A stretch of DNA of 37,940 bases from UBA2279 sp034399355. Its GTDB lineage: Bacteria; Actinomycetota; Coriobacteriia; Anaerosomatales; Anaerosomataceae. The position numbers and the translations under genes are program-made. The stretch spans positions 1 through 37,940 of the forward strand of contig JAXMMT010000039.1 of NCBI GenBank assembly GCA_034399355.1. The letters run 5' to 3'. Shown here piece after piece: positions 7,276-14,409 of this stretch. Within the stretch, counting starts at the first letter, position 1. Every line of letters starts with the position of its first letter. Under the pieces are notes generated by a model. That model was not told where the DNA came from, made no database searches, and saw only the letters and a program-made list of their open reading frames with translations.

Positions 7276-7392
7276 ATGCCGGGCCACTCCCCCGACGTGC
7301 TGCTGCGGACGTACGCCCACGCCTTCGATGCCCGTAAACGAGAGGCAACGGACGCCCTCGGAGCAGCCCGCGAAGCGGCACAGGCGCTCTAA
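7276..7392 (+). pseudogene. C-terminal remnant of a tyrosine recombinase (phage/ICE integrase)
   Basis: On the plus strand 38 codons read MPGHSPDVLLRTYAHAF, then a lysine/arginine-rich helix, and end in TAA. The GHS...TLRTYAH pattern is the box of tyrosine recombinases that holds the catalytic histidine and the nucleophilic tyrosine (here RTYAH). Everything upstream of about 7267 in this frame is unrelated and contains the operator repeat of the AbiEi gene, so the first nine-tenths of the integrase are gone. It lies about 95 bases from a tRNA gene, the classic insertion target of such enzymes. It is too short to have recombinase activity. Confidence 0.65.
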
Positions 7393-7440
7393 TACCTGCA
7401 CATTTACCTACATCTGGCATGTTTCGCACCCTGAAAGGGC

Positions 7441-7472
7441 AAGAAGAAAACCCACGGGAACGGTGTGTCCCC
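7441..7472 (-). terminator. Possible rho-independent terminator after tRNA-Thr
   Basis: In minus-strand RNA, GGGGA (7472-7468) can pair with TTCCC (7460-7456), with one G-U pair, around a seven-base loop. Five bases further on comes TTTTCTTCTT. It is 15 bases past the CCA end of the tRNA. The stem is short, so confidence is modest. Confidence 0.4.
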
Positions 7473-7487
7473 GCAGGTCACAGTACC

Positions 7488-7563
7488 TGGAGCCGACGAG
7501 CGGATTCGAACCGCTGACCTGCGCATTACGAGTGCGCTGCTCTACCAGCTGAGCTACGTCGGC
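7488..7563 (-). tRNA. tRNA-Thr (anticodon CGU), CCA encoded
   Basis: The minus strand folds into a full 76-base cloverleaf: acceptor GCCGACG paired with CGTCGGC, D arm GCTC/GAGC, anticodon arm GCGCA/TGCGC with loop CTCGTAA (anticodon CGT in DNA), T arm AGCGG/CCGCT with loop TTCGAAT, discriminator T, then an encoded CCA. All stems pair. The 5' end is one base after the ricT stop codon, so the tRNA is probably released from the ricT transcript by RNase P. An integrase remnant stands beyond its 3' end, marking it as an old insertion site. Confidence 0.95.
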
Positions 7564-7564
7564 A

Positions 7565-8752
7565 CTACTCGGCCTTATCGGCCGCCTGTCCCTGCCCACC
7601 GCTTGACGGCCGCCGCCTGCGACGGCGCCTGGCCGAGGTGGACGTACCCTCGCCCACCGGCTTCGCCTCGGCTTGCGAACCGCCCCGTGCGGGCTGCTGC
7701 TTTGAACCCTGACGCGTCGCAGGCTTCTGGCTCCGCGGTGCTTCCTGCGCCTGCTGCTCGGCGCCACGTTCGCCCGCAGGCTTGCGATTGCGCGACCTCC
7801 TCGACCGGCGACGCTTGTTGTCGCTCGTCTCGGCGTCATCGGCCTTCGACGCTGCGACCGCAGGCGCAGGCATACTTATCACTACCGGCTCAAAGAACAT
7901 GGGTTCCGGAACCTCGAGCGCTTCTGCTTTCAACATACAGGGGCAGCCCTTGCCGGCACTGCAATCGATACTCTCGAGCGGAACCGTCATCTGACTGCCA
8001 TCCGGCATACGTACCGTGACGGTCTCCTTCGGAGTGTTCAAAGACACGACCTTGCCCTGCCCCGTCGGCGTATCGCAAGGTGTCCCACACTTTGGCGCGC
8101 GTTGCTTGAAGTCCTTGTACGCCTCGTACTCGTAGCGCAGACAGCACATGAGTCTGCCACACAGCCCGCTGATTTTCAACGGGTTCAGAGGCAGGTCCTG
8201 CTCTTTGGCCATGCGGATCGAAACAGGCTGGAAATCGGTGCCAAAGCGACCGCAACACAACTGCTCGCCGCAGTGCCCGAGACCACCCACCATCCGCGCC
8301 TCGTCACGCACCCCGATCTGACGCATGTCGATACGGGTGTGAAACTCGGAGGCAAGCTCGCGGACCAGGTCGCGGAAGTCCACGCGCTCCTCCGCGACGA
8401 AGTAGAAGACCATCTTGGAGTCATCGAACAGGTGCTCCACGCCGATGGCCTTCATGTTGAGCTTGTGCTTGGCGATATACTTTCGGAAGACGCCCATCTC
8501 CTCGCGCATCCGCGAGGCGAAACCATCCATCTTGGCGATGTCATCGTCGCCGGCGACACGCAGCACCGGTTTCAGCTCTCCGATAACGGCGGCGTCCTCG
8601 ATCTCTCGCGAGGCCATGACGACCTCGCCGAACTCCTGACCGCGCTCCGTGCTGACAATGACGTGGTCGCCCGCGGTCGCGGACGTGCCGGCCGGGTCGA
8701 AGTAGAGTACTTTGCCCGCATAGGGCAGTTTGACTCCCACTACCGTGGGCAT
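7565..8752 (-). CDS. ricT: PSP1-domain protein, RicT (YaaT) family
   Basis: A 395-residue PSP1-domain protein. In Bacillus, RicT is part of the RicA-RicF-RicT complex that binds Fe-S clusters and affects RNase Y, sporulation and competence; the role here is inferred. The PSP1 core contains the cysteine clusters CGEQLCC (161-167), CGRLMCC (198-204) and CGTPC (222-226), and further cysteines near 264-272, fit for metal or cluster binding. After about residue 300 a long low-complexity tail rich in R, K, Q, A and S replaces ordered sequence, ending in an arginine run; it may bind RNA. The ATG at 8752 lies inside the end of holB and is preceded by AGGAGGT. The tmk-holB-ricT order is common. The stop abuts tRNA-Thr. 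Confidence 0.9.
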   Translation of the reverse strand: MPTVVGVKLPYAGKVLYFDPAGTSATAGDHVIVSTERGQEFGEVVMASREIEDAAVIGELKPVLRVAGDDDIAKMDGFASRMREEMGVFRKYIAKHKLNMKAIGVEHLFDDSKMVFYFVAEERVDFRDLVRELASEFHTRIDMRQIGVRDEARMVGGLGHCGEQLCCGRFGTDFQPVSIRMAKEQDLPLNPLKISGLCGRLMCCLRYEYEAYKDFKQRAPKCGTPCDTPTGQGKVVSLNTPKETVTVRMPDGSQMTVPLESIDCSAGKGCPCMLKAEALEVPEPMFFEPVVISMPAPAVAASKADDAETSDNKRRRSRRSRNRKPAGERGAEQQAQEAPRSQKPATRQGSKQQPARGGSQAEAKPVGEGTSTSARRRRRRRPSSGGQGQAADKAE

Positions 8753-9870
8753 CGTAAGACCTCCTGTATGTCGAACAGCATGGCCTCCGCGGCCAGCTGC
8801 GGGCTCACATTATACGAGATGCGGCGCCGAGCGCGAACAACTGCCTCGAGCGCACTCACCGCGGCACGCGGTGTGATGACCGCCGCCACCTCCTCTATCG
8901 CGTCAGCGTCATCGACATTCGCCACAAGCTCAGGCGCGTCTCCGGACATCACCAAGCAATCCCGAAGCCAGCTCTCGGTCACACTGAGTACTTCGGTGAT
9001 TCCCTCCCGCTCGCGCGCCGTCAGCTCGCGTTTGTGCTGATCTTCAAGTGGCTTCGTGGAGATCTTCTTGCCGAGAAACTCCTTGCGCTCGGCCAGCTCC
9101 TCGGCCTGCATGGCTTTGAGCTCCTCCACCGGGGCCTTTGCCTCGGAGAGAATGCGTCTCGCCCCCAACAGCACGTCATGCCCGTCCATGAACGGCAGCC
9201 GCTTGAGCAACTCGATCGTCGCATCCCGGGTCTGTCGCCGCACCGGAGACTCCAGGAAGTCGAGTGCGCGGGAGATGACGCCGTCGGACGCAGCGAGCGC
9301 GACCCGAGCCTCATCCCGCGTCGCACCGCTACGCTCGACGAGAACGCTGATCGCGACCGACTCGGGAACGGGGCGGAAACGCACGACCTGGCAGCGCGAG
9401 GCGATCGTGGGAATCACCGCGTCGAAGCTGCGGGTGAGCAACACGATGACCACATCATCGGGTGGCTCCTCGAGCGTCTTGAGGAACGCGTTCGCGGACC
9501 CGGCATTGAAGCGATCCGCCTCTTCGAAGATGTAGACCTTGTGCGACGCCTGGACCGGTTTGAGGTGTACGTCGTGAATGACCTCTCGTACCTGCTCGAT
9601 CATGTAGGTCGCAGCGCCAGCGGGTCGCAAGACACGTACGTCGGGGTGCAACCCGCTACGTATCCGGTAGCATGTGGAACATGCCCCGCACCCGCCATCG
9701 TCGCAGAACAGCGCGCACGCCAAGGCTCGGGCCGCGGTCTTCTTTCCCACCCCGGTCGGCCCGACGAACAGATAGGCGTGCGCCACCGTAGCGGTGGTCG
9801 CGGCTTGCTTGAGGAAGTCGGCGACCCGTTTCTGCGCGATCAGGTCGTCCCAGACACAGTTGCGTTCCAT
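8740..9870 (-). CDS. holB: DNA polymerase III, delta-prime subunit
   Basis: Clamp-loader subunit that helps load the beta sliding clamp at primer-template junctions. It has 376 residues. The N-terminus MERNCVWDDLIAQKRV is typical. The Walker A GPTGVGKKT is at about 37-45, a zinc module at C56, C61, C64 and C67, then IFEEADRFNAGSANAFLKTLEEPP (sensor and Walker B region) and SRC with the arginine finger near 159-160. The C-terminal half is the helical collar domain. ATG at 9870 has almost no Shine-Dalgarno sequence but lies eight bases after the tmk stop, so translational coupling is likely. The gene overlaps ricT by 13 bases. Confidence 0.92.
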   Translation of the reverse strand: MERNCVWDDLIAQKRVADFLKQAATTATVAHAYLFVGPTGVGKKTAARALACALFCDDGGCGACSTCYRIRSGLHPDVRVLRPAGAATYMIEQVREVIHDVHLKPVQASHKVYIFEEADRFNAGSANAFLKTLEEPPDDVVIVLLTRSFDAVIPTIASRCQVVRFRPVPESVAISVLVERSGATRDEARVALAASDGVISRALDFLESPVRRQTRDATIELLKRLPFMDGHDVLLGARRILSEAKAPVEELKAMQAEELAERKEFLGKKISTKPLEDQHKRELTAREREGITEVLSVTESWLRDCLVMSGDAPELVANVDDADAIEEVAAVITPRAAVSALEAVVRARRRISYNVSPQLAAEAMLFDIQEVLRCPR

Positions 9871-9877
9871 GAGGACG

Positions 9878-10510
9878 CTATCGTAGCATGCCGCGCTCGC
9901 ACAGCAGGGTCTCCACGTGCACCCATATCGCAGCAGCAACGGTGTCCGGCGTGTCACGGGGGATGAGCTTCACGCGCTCGGGTTCGCTTTCCGCGAGTTC
10001 TCGGAAACCGAGTCGGACGCGCTCGTGGAAGTCGAGGTGCTCGAGTTCCAGACGGTCAGCACCACCGGGAGTCGCTGCCGCGACGCCTTCGGCTGGATCG
10101 ACATCGAGGAAGAACGTCAAGTCCGGCGTGAGTCCACCGGTTGCAGCACTATTCATGGCACGCACCATATCGAGATCGAGTGCCCGTCCGTACCCTTGAT
10201 ACGCGTAGGACGAGTCGGCGAACCGGTCGGTGAGCACCACGGTGCCAGCCTCGAGCGCGGGCCTGATGACAGCGCTCACATGATGCGCGCGACTCGCCTC
10301 GTAGAGGAAGAGCTCTGCGAGAGGATCGAGCCCCACGTGAACGGGGTCGAGCAGGATATCGCGGATCATGTCGCCCGCCGGCGTACCACCCGGCTCACGA
10401 GCGACGATCACTTCGAGGTCGAGCCCTTCGAGGCGCCCTGCCAACCTGCGTATCTGGCTCGACTTGCCTGAGCCCTCCCCGCCCTCGAACGAGATGAAGA
10501 GGCCGCGCAT
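9878..10510 (-). CDS. tmk: Thymidylate kinase
   Basis: Phosphorylates dTMP to dTDP with ATP. It has 210 residues, the usual length. The P-loop is FEGGEGSGKSS near the N-terminus. The dTMP-binding DR motif is in LTDRFADSSYAYQGYGR, and AREPGGTPAGDMIRDILL matches the family. The ATG at 10510 follows GGGGAG and begins where homology starts; it lies four bases past the fumB stop, so tmk probably shares a transcript with the mdh-fumA-MFS-fumB operon upstream. It heads the tmk-holB-ricT run. Confidence 0.95.
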   Translation of the reverse strand: MRGLFISFEGGEGSGKSSQIRRLAGRLEGLDLEVIVAREPGGTPAGDMIRDILLDPVHVGLDPLAELFLYEASRAHHVSAVIRPALEAGTVVLTDRFADSSYAYQGYGRALDLDMVRAMNSAATGGLTPDLTFFLDVDPAEGVAAATPGGADRLELEHLDFHERVRLGFRELAESEPERVKLIPRDTPDTVAAAIWVHVETLLCERGMLR

Positions 10511-10514
10511 CGGC

Positions 10515-11081
10515 CTACTCCCCTTCCTGACGACGCCACTCAGCAGGAGCCGAGGCGTAGAGGTCGGCACCGCGGGAATCGATCGCGACGAACACCGGGA
10601 ACGCATCGAGCTCCATGCGTACGAGTGCCTCGGTGCCCAGATCCTCCCATGCGACCGTCTCGGCAGAACGTACATGCATAGCGAGCAGTGCCGCCGAGCC
10701 GCCTACAGCGGCGAAGTAGACTGCGCCCGTGCGTACGCACGCATCGCGGACCTCGGCACAACGAGCTCCCTTGCCGATGGTCGCCACGATCCCCGCATCC
10801 AGGAAGATCGGCGTGTAGGCGTCCATGCGCTTCGCGGTCGTCGGCCCGACAGAGCCGACCGCCCTGCCCGCCGCGGCGGGAGTCGGACCCGCGTAGAAGA
10901 GGACCTGTCCGGCAAGGTCGAAGGGCAACTGGCCGGTACGTTCGAGCTCATCCGCAATGCGCCTATGCGTTGCATCGCGAGCAGTGTAGACAGGACCCGA
11001 CAGCAGCACCTCATCGCCTGCCACAAGACCGGAGAACACCTCGACACGCGCGGGCAGCGTGATGCGAACAGGCTTAGGCAT
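10515..11081 (-). CDS. fumB: Class I fumarate hydratase, beta (C-terminal) subunit
   Basis: The 188-residue beta subunit of the two-chain, Fe-S-dependent class I fumarase (or the closely related L-tartrate dehydratase). It carries the swivelling domain: GDEVLLSGPVYTARDATHRR near the N-terminus, FYAGPTPAAAGRAVGSVGPTTAKRMD in the middle and the AAVGGSAALLA segment. The ATG at 11081 is preceded by GAGGAGGA inside the end of the exporter gene, giving an eight-base overlap. Its partner, the alpha subunit, is separated from it by the exporter gene. With mdh at the head of the operon, fumarase (malate-fumarate) is a better guess than tartrate dehydratase. Confidence 0.85.
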   Translation of the reverse strand: MPKPVRITLPARVEVFSGLVAGDEVLLSGPVYTARDATHRRIADELERTGQLPFDLAGQVLFYAGPTPAAAGRAVGSVGPTTAKRMDAYTPIFLDAGIVATIGKGARCAEVRDACVRTGAVYFAAVGGSAALLAMHVRSAETVAWEDLGTEALVRMELDAFPVFVAIDSRGADLYASAPAEWRRQEGE

Positions 11082-12519
11082 CGACGTCCTCCTCGGCCCC
11101 ACGCCAGTTGAGCGTTCGGTAGGCGTAGACGGCCGCAGCAAGCACCAGCAGCGAGGCGAGCAGCAGTGTGAGTCGGGGACCCGACAGCCACACGTCGCTG
11201 GGCTGCATACCCTGGCGTTCGACGAACCAGCGCACGGCCCTGGTAGCCAGGTCGCCCACCGGAGCGATGACGACCATCGACAGCAGCAGCGACACCCGGA
11301 CCACCGACTCCATCGCCGTGAACACCCGACCTCGTATGCTGTCTTTCACCGTGCGTACCACATAGGTATTCCCCGACACGGTCAGCGCCGCGATCGAGAA
11401 GCCGGCCACGATCGCAAAGACCGCCGCAGTCCAATACGCCGTGCTGAGCGAGAAGATGAACATGCCGCTGCCGAAGGCCACAACTCCGCCGAGGAAGAGT
11501 GCCTGCAACGGAACGCGCGTCGCCAGGCGCGGAATCAGGAGCGCGCCGACCACCATGCCCAACGCGATGAAGACGAGCATGAACGTCTGTGGGGCCGCAA
11601 TGAGTTTCTCGAGCGCCTTCACCTCGTCGAGGAAGGGCACGCCGCCCGAGAGGTTCTGCTGCACATGCACAAGACCCACGGTGATGATGGCGCCACCGCC
11701 CAGGATGGCGGTCCCTATTGTCACGAGAAATCCCCGGAGCTCGTCGTGCGAGCCGAGGAAGCGGAAGGACTCGATGGCATCCCTGCCGATGAGCGACAGG
11801 TCGAGCTTGCCGCTCCCGGAAGGGCGCGCCTTCACCTTGATCGCCAGAATGAAGGCCGCCGAGACCAGGAACGTGAGCGTGTCCAGTGAGACGCCGGCAC
11901 GCGGGCCGAGCAGCGCAGGAGCAAACGGGCCGACGAGCTGGTCAACGAAGGGGAAACCGCTCGCGAGGATCCAGCGTACGATCGCCTCGAAACCAGCGAG
12001 GATGGCGCCGGACATCGTGAGACCGATGAGCATGCTCGCTTGCTGCGTCGTGTAACTGAGGCCGTTGGCGAGCGTGATCTCCTCGTCGCTGACGAGCCGC
12101 GGGATGAGCGCGTTCTTCGCCGGCGTGAAGAACAGCGAGGCGATCTCCATGAGCAGCACGATGAGGTAGATCACCGCAAGGTTGCTGGTGAACAGCAGTC
12201 CCAAGGCGAGCACCGCGCGGGCAAGATCGCAGGCCATCATCAGCTTGCGGCGGTCGAAGTGGTCGACGAACACGCCTATGAACGAACTGAAGAAGAGTGA
12301 GGGCACGATCTTGGCGATCATGATCCCCGCGACCGCGAACGATGAACCGCCGGACAGGGTCGTCACGAGCGGGATGAGCAGACCAATGACGAGCCAGTCG
12401 CCGAGCCCGCTGATGAACTGGCTGAACCACAACCGGCGAAAGCGTTTGTTCGAGAGTACGGCCGAGTACGGGACCTTCACCTTGCCACCTTGGTGCAACG
12501 CGACGTGGTTCTCGGCCAT
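11074..12519 (-). CDS. Major facilitator superfamily transporter (EntS-like)
   Basis: A 481-residue integral membrane protein with 12 predicted hydrophobic segments. The pattern at the start, RRLWFSQFISGLGDWLVIG, the loop GVFVDHFDRRKLMMACDLAR between segments 2 and 3, and ARAFFTPAKNA-type sequence (here SLFFTPAKNALIPRLV) place it with the MFS_3/EntS-type exporters. Substrate unknown; drugs, siderophores or a dicarboxylate are all possible. ATG at 12519 overlaps the fumA stop (TGATG), and a GTG one codon earlier is an alternative. It sits between the two fumarase subunit genes with overlaps on both sides, so it must be co-transcribed with them. Confidence 0.85.
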   Translation of the reverse strand: MAENHVALHQGGKVKVPYSAVLSNKRFRRLWFSQFISGLGDWLVIGLLIPLVTTLSGGSSFAVAGIMIAKIVPSLFFSSFIGVFVDHFDRRKLMMACDLARAVLALGLLFTSNLAVIYLIVLLMEIASLFFTPAKNALIPRLVSDEEITLANGLSYTTQQASMLIGLTMSGAILAGFEAIVRWILASGFPFVDQLVGPFAPALLGPRAGVSLDTLTFLVSAAFILAIKVKARPSGSGKLDLSLIGRDAIESFRFLGSHDELRGFLVTIGTAILGGGAIITVGLVHVQQNLSGGVPFLDEVKALEKLIAAPQTFMLVFIALGMVVGALLIPRLATRVPLQALFLGGVVAFGSGMFIFSLSTAYWTAAVFAIVAGFSIAALTVSGNTYVVRTVKDSIRGRVFTAMESVVRVSLLLSMVVIAPVGDLATRAVRWFVERQGMQPSDVWLSGPRLTLLLASLLVLAAAVYAYRTLNWRGAEEDVDA

Positions 12520-13355
12520 CACACCACCTCAACGGTCGCGGTACGCACAGCCGAGCAACCCATATTCACCGCGACGGGCAGTGCCGCGATGTGGCACGGC
12601 GCGGTGAGTACCTTGACGCCGAGTGCCGTCGTGCGACCGCCAAGCCCGGCCGGGCCGATGCCTGTGGCGTTCACGAGGTCGAGAAGCTCGCGCTCGAGCG
12701 CGCCGGCTGCACCCTCACTATCGCTACCGAGTGGCAGGAGAAGCGCCCTCTTGGCGAGCCCGGCGACCTTGTCGAACGTCGTGCCGATCCCGACTCCCAC
12801 AACGAGCGGTGGGCACGCGCCCGTCGCGTTCGCCTCGACGGTGCGCAGCACGAACTCTTTGACGCCCTCGATGCCAGCCGAGGGATCCAGCATGGTGAGC
12901 GCGGAACTGTTGTCCGAACCGCCGCCCTTGAGCATGACGTGAACCGTGGCGCCCGTACCGGGTCGCGTGACAAGCTCGATGAATGCCGGCGTGTTGTCAT
13001 CGGTGTTCGTGCGGTCAAGCAGCGCGTCACGTACGACGCTCATGCGCAGCGCATGTGTGCGATAGGCCTCCCGCACCGCCTCGTCGATCACGGGCTGTAG
13101 CGGCTCACCGAGTCGTTCCTCGGCGCCGAGTTCGACCCTGACCCAGACGGTACCGGTATCCTGGCAGAGCGGCACGCGGTCCGCCTCGGCCACCTCCGCA
13201 TTCCTGATGAGTTGCTCGAGCACGCTGCGTCCTCGCGCTGAAGACTCGGCCACCAGCGCCGCGCGCATCGCTGCGAGCACATCGGGCCTGAGCGTTGTCG
13301 CTGCCGCGCCGATCGCCTCGCGGACTGCGAACGCTATGGCACGCGCGTCAGCCAT
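12519..13355 (-). CDS. fumA: Class I fumarate hydratase, alpha (N-terminal) subunit
   Basis: The 278-residue alpha subunit of the oxygen-sensitive [4Fe-4S] fumarase, which interconverts malate and fumarate. The three cluster cysteines are visible: C64 in PLCQDTG, C181 in GACPP and C267 in VNMGCSAVR. KGGGSDN (143-149), GPAGLGGRTTALGV and CHIAALPVAVN are further family motifs. The ATG at 13355 comes three bases after the mdh stop. Overlap with the exporter (TGATG) suggests coupled translation. An Fe-S fumarase next to malate dehydrogenase points to a reductive or fermentative dicarboxylate branch in an anaerobe. Confidence 0.92.
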   Translation of the reverse strand: MADARAIAFAVREAIGAAATTLRPDVLAAMRAALVAESSARGRSVLEQLIRNAEVAEADRVPLCQDTGTVWVRVELGAEERLGEPLQPVIDEAVREAYRTHALRMSVVRDALLDRTNTDDNTPAFIELVTRPGTGATVHVMLKGGGSDNSSALTMLDPSAGIEGVKEFVLRTVEANATGACPPLVVGVGIGTTFDKVAGLAKRALLLPLGSDSEGAAGALERELLDLVNATGIGPAGLGGRTTALGVKVLTAPCHIAALPVAVNMGCSAVRTATVEVV

Positions 13356-13358
13356 GTC

Positions 13359-14294
13359 CTACGCCCCGATCTCCAGCGCCGCGACGCTCTCAGCGACGCC
13401 CGCTGCGGAGTTGCGCACTGCCTGGAGTTCCTTCTCGTCGAGGGCGATCTCTAAAACGTCCCGAACGCCTTCGCGTCCGAGCGCAGCCGGTACCGACAGG
13501 TAGACGTCGGAGAGCCCGTAGTGGCCGTCGAGGAGCACGCATGACGGCATGATTGCACCTGTGTCGCGCACGATCGCTTCGACCATCGAGGCCACTGAAG
13601 CGGCCGGCGCGTAGAATGCGCTGCCTGTCTTGAGGAACGCAACGACCTCGGCGCCACCACCAACGGTACGACGCACGACCTCGGCCACCTCATCCGCGGA
13701 CAGGATATCGGTCAGCGGGCGACCGGCCACGGTGGAAAGACGCGGGACCGGAACCATCGTGTCCCCGTGCGCTCCTATGACGAGCGCCTCGATGTCGACG
13801 ATCGACGCTCCGGTCGCCTGCGCGATGAAGTAGGCGAAGCGTGCCGAGTCGAGCACGCCGCCCATGCCGAGCACACGCTTGGATGGCAGTCCTGAGACCT
13901 TCCACGCGAGGTAGGTCATCACGTCGAGAGGGTTCGTGACACACACGAGAATGGCGTCCGGTGAGGCCTCTGCGGCCTGCCTGATGACCGAGCGCACGAT
14001 GGAGCCGTTGGCGGCGAGCAGATCATCGCGCGTCATGCCCGGCTTGCGGGGCAGGCCGGCCGTCACGACCACGACATCGGAGCCGGCAGTCGCCGCGTAG
14101 TCGTTACTCCCCGTGACGGTCGATGCGAACTTCTCCACGGACCGCGCATGCATCATGTCGAGCGCCTTGCCTTGCGGGATTCCCTCGGCCACGTCGACAA
14201 GCACGACATCGGCAATCTCTTTAGTCGCCATAAGGAAAGCAGTGGTCGCCCCTACCTGACCGGCGCCGACCACGGTCACCTTCGGCAGTGCCAT
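13359..14294 (-). CDS. mdh: Malate dehydrogenase (LDH-like type)
   Basis: NAD-dependent oxidation of malate to oxaloacetate. The 311-residue protein belongs to the LDH-like MDH group. It has VVGAGQVGATTA (nucleotide loop) at the start, an aspartate at residue 34 that favours NAD over NADP, PRKPGMTRDDLL with the substrate arginines R83 and R89, TNPLDVMTY, and the catalytic histidine H176 in IGAHGDTMVP. Arginine in the 80s loop indicates malate rather than lactate. ATG at 14294 follows GGGAGGGG. It heads the operon with fumA, exporter and fumB, together giving oxaloacetate to fumarate conversion. Confidence 0.93.
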   Translation of the reverse strand: MALPKVTVVGAGQVGATTAFLMATKEIADVVLVDVAEGIPQGKALDMMHARSVEKFASTVTGSNDYAATAGSDVVVVTAGLPRKPGMTRDDLLAANGSIVRSVIRQAAEASPDAILVCVTNPLDVMTYLAWKVSGLPSKRVLGMGGVLDSARFAYFIAQATGASIVDIEALVIGAHGDTMVPVPRLSTVAGRPLTDILSADEVAEVVRRTVGGGAEVVAFLKTGSAFYAPAASVASMVEAIVRDTGAIMPSCVLLDGHYGLSDVYLSVPAALGREGVRDVLEIALDEKELQAVRNSAAGVAESVAALEIGA

Positions 14295-14380
14295 CACGTC
14301 CCCTCCCACACAACACCGCGTCACGAGGGGACAGATGCCCGCGCCGCGACACGGCGGATGCCTTCAGACTGACAAGCCGG

Positions 14381-14389
14381 ATTCTATCA
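14381..14389 (-). promoter_or_regulatory. Candidate extended -10 promoter for the mdh operon
   Basis: Minus-strand TGATAGAAT (14389-14381) matches an extended -10 (TGn followed by five of six of TATAAT), 87 bases from the mdh ATG and just beyond the topA stop. No good -35 is visible at 17 bases. Confidence 0.35.
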
Positions 14390-14409
14390 CGAGCGCGGCG
14401 CTGGTCTCC

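Noticed and set aside
7208..7429. A longer AbiEi protein starting upstream of 7207
   Set aside because: The extra 74 codons would cover the operator-like repeat and the antisense of the recombinase tail; they are not protein-like.
7441..7563. Duplicated tRNA 3' end (attL/attR pair)
   Set aside because: I looked for a second copy of the T-arm and acceptor sequence around 6212-7300 and found none, so no att pair is claimed.
9034..9966. A 310-codon plus-strand frame opposite holB
   Set aside because: Shadow of holB, with no protein-like pattern.
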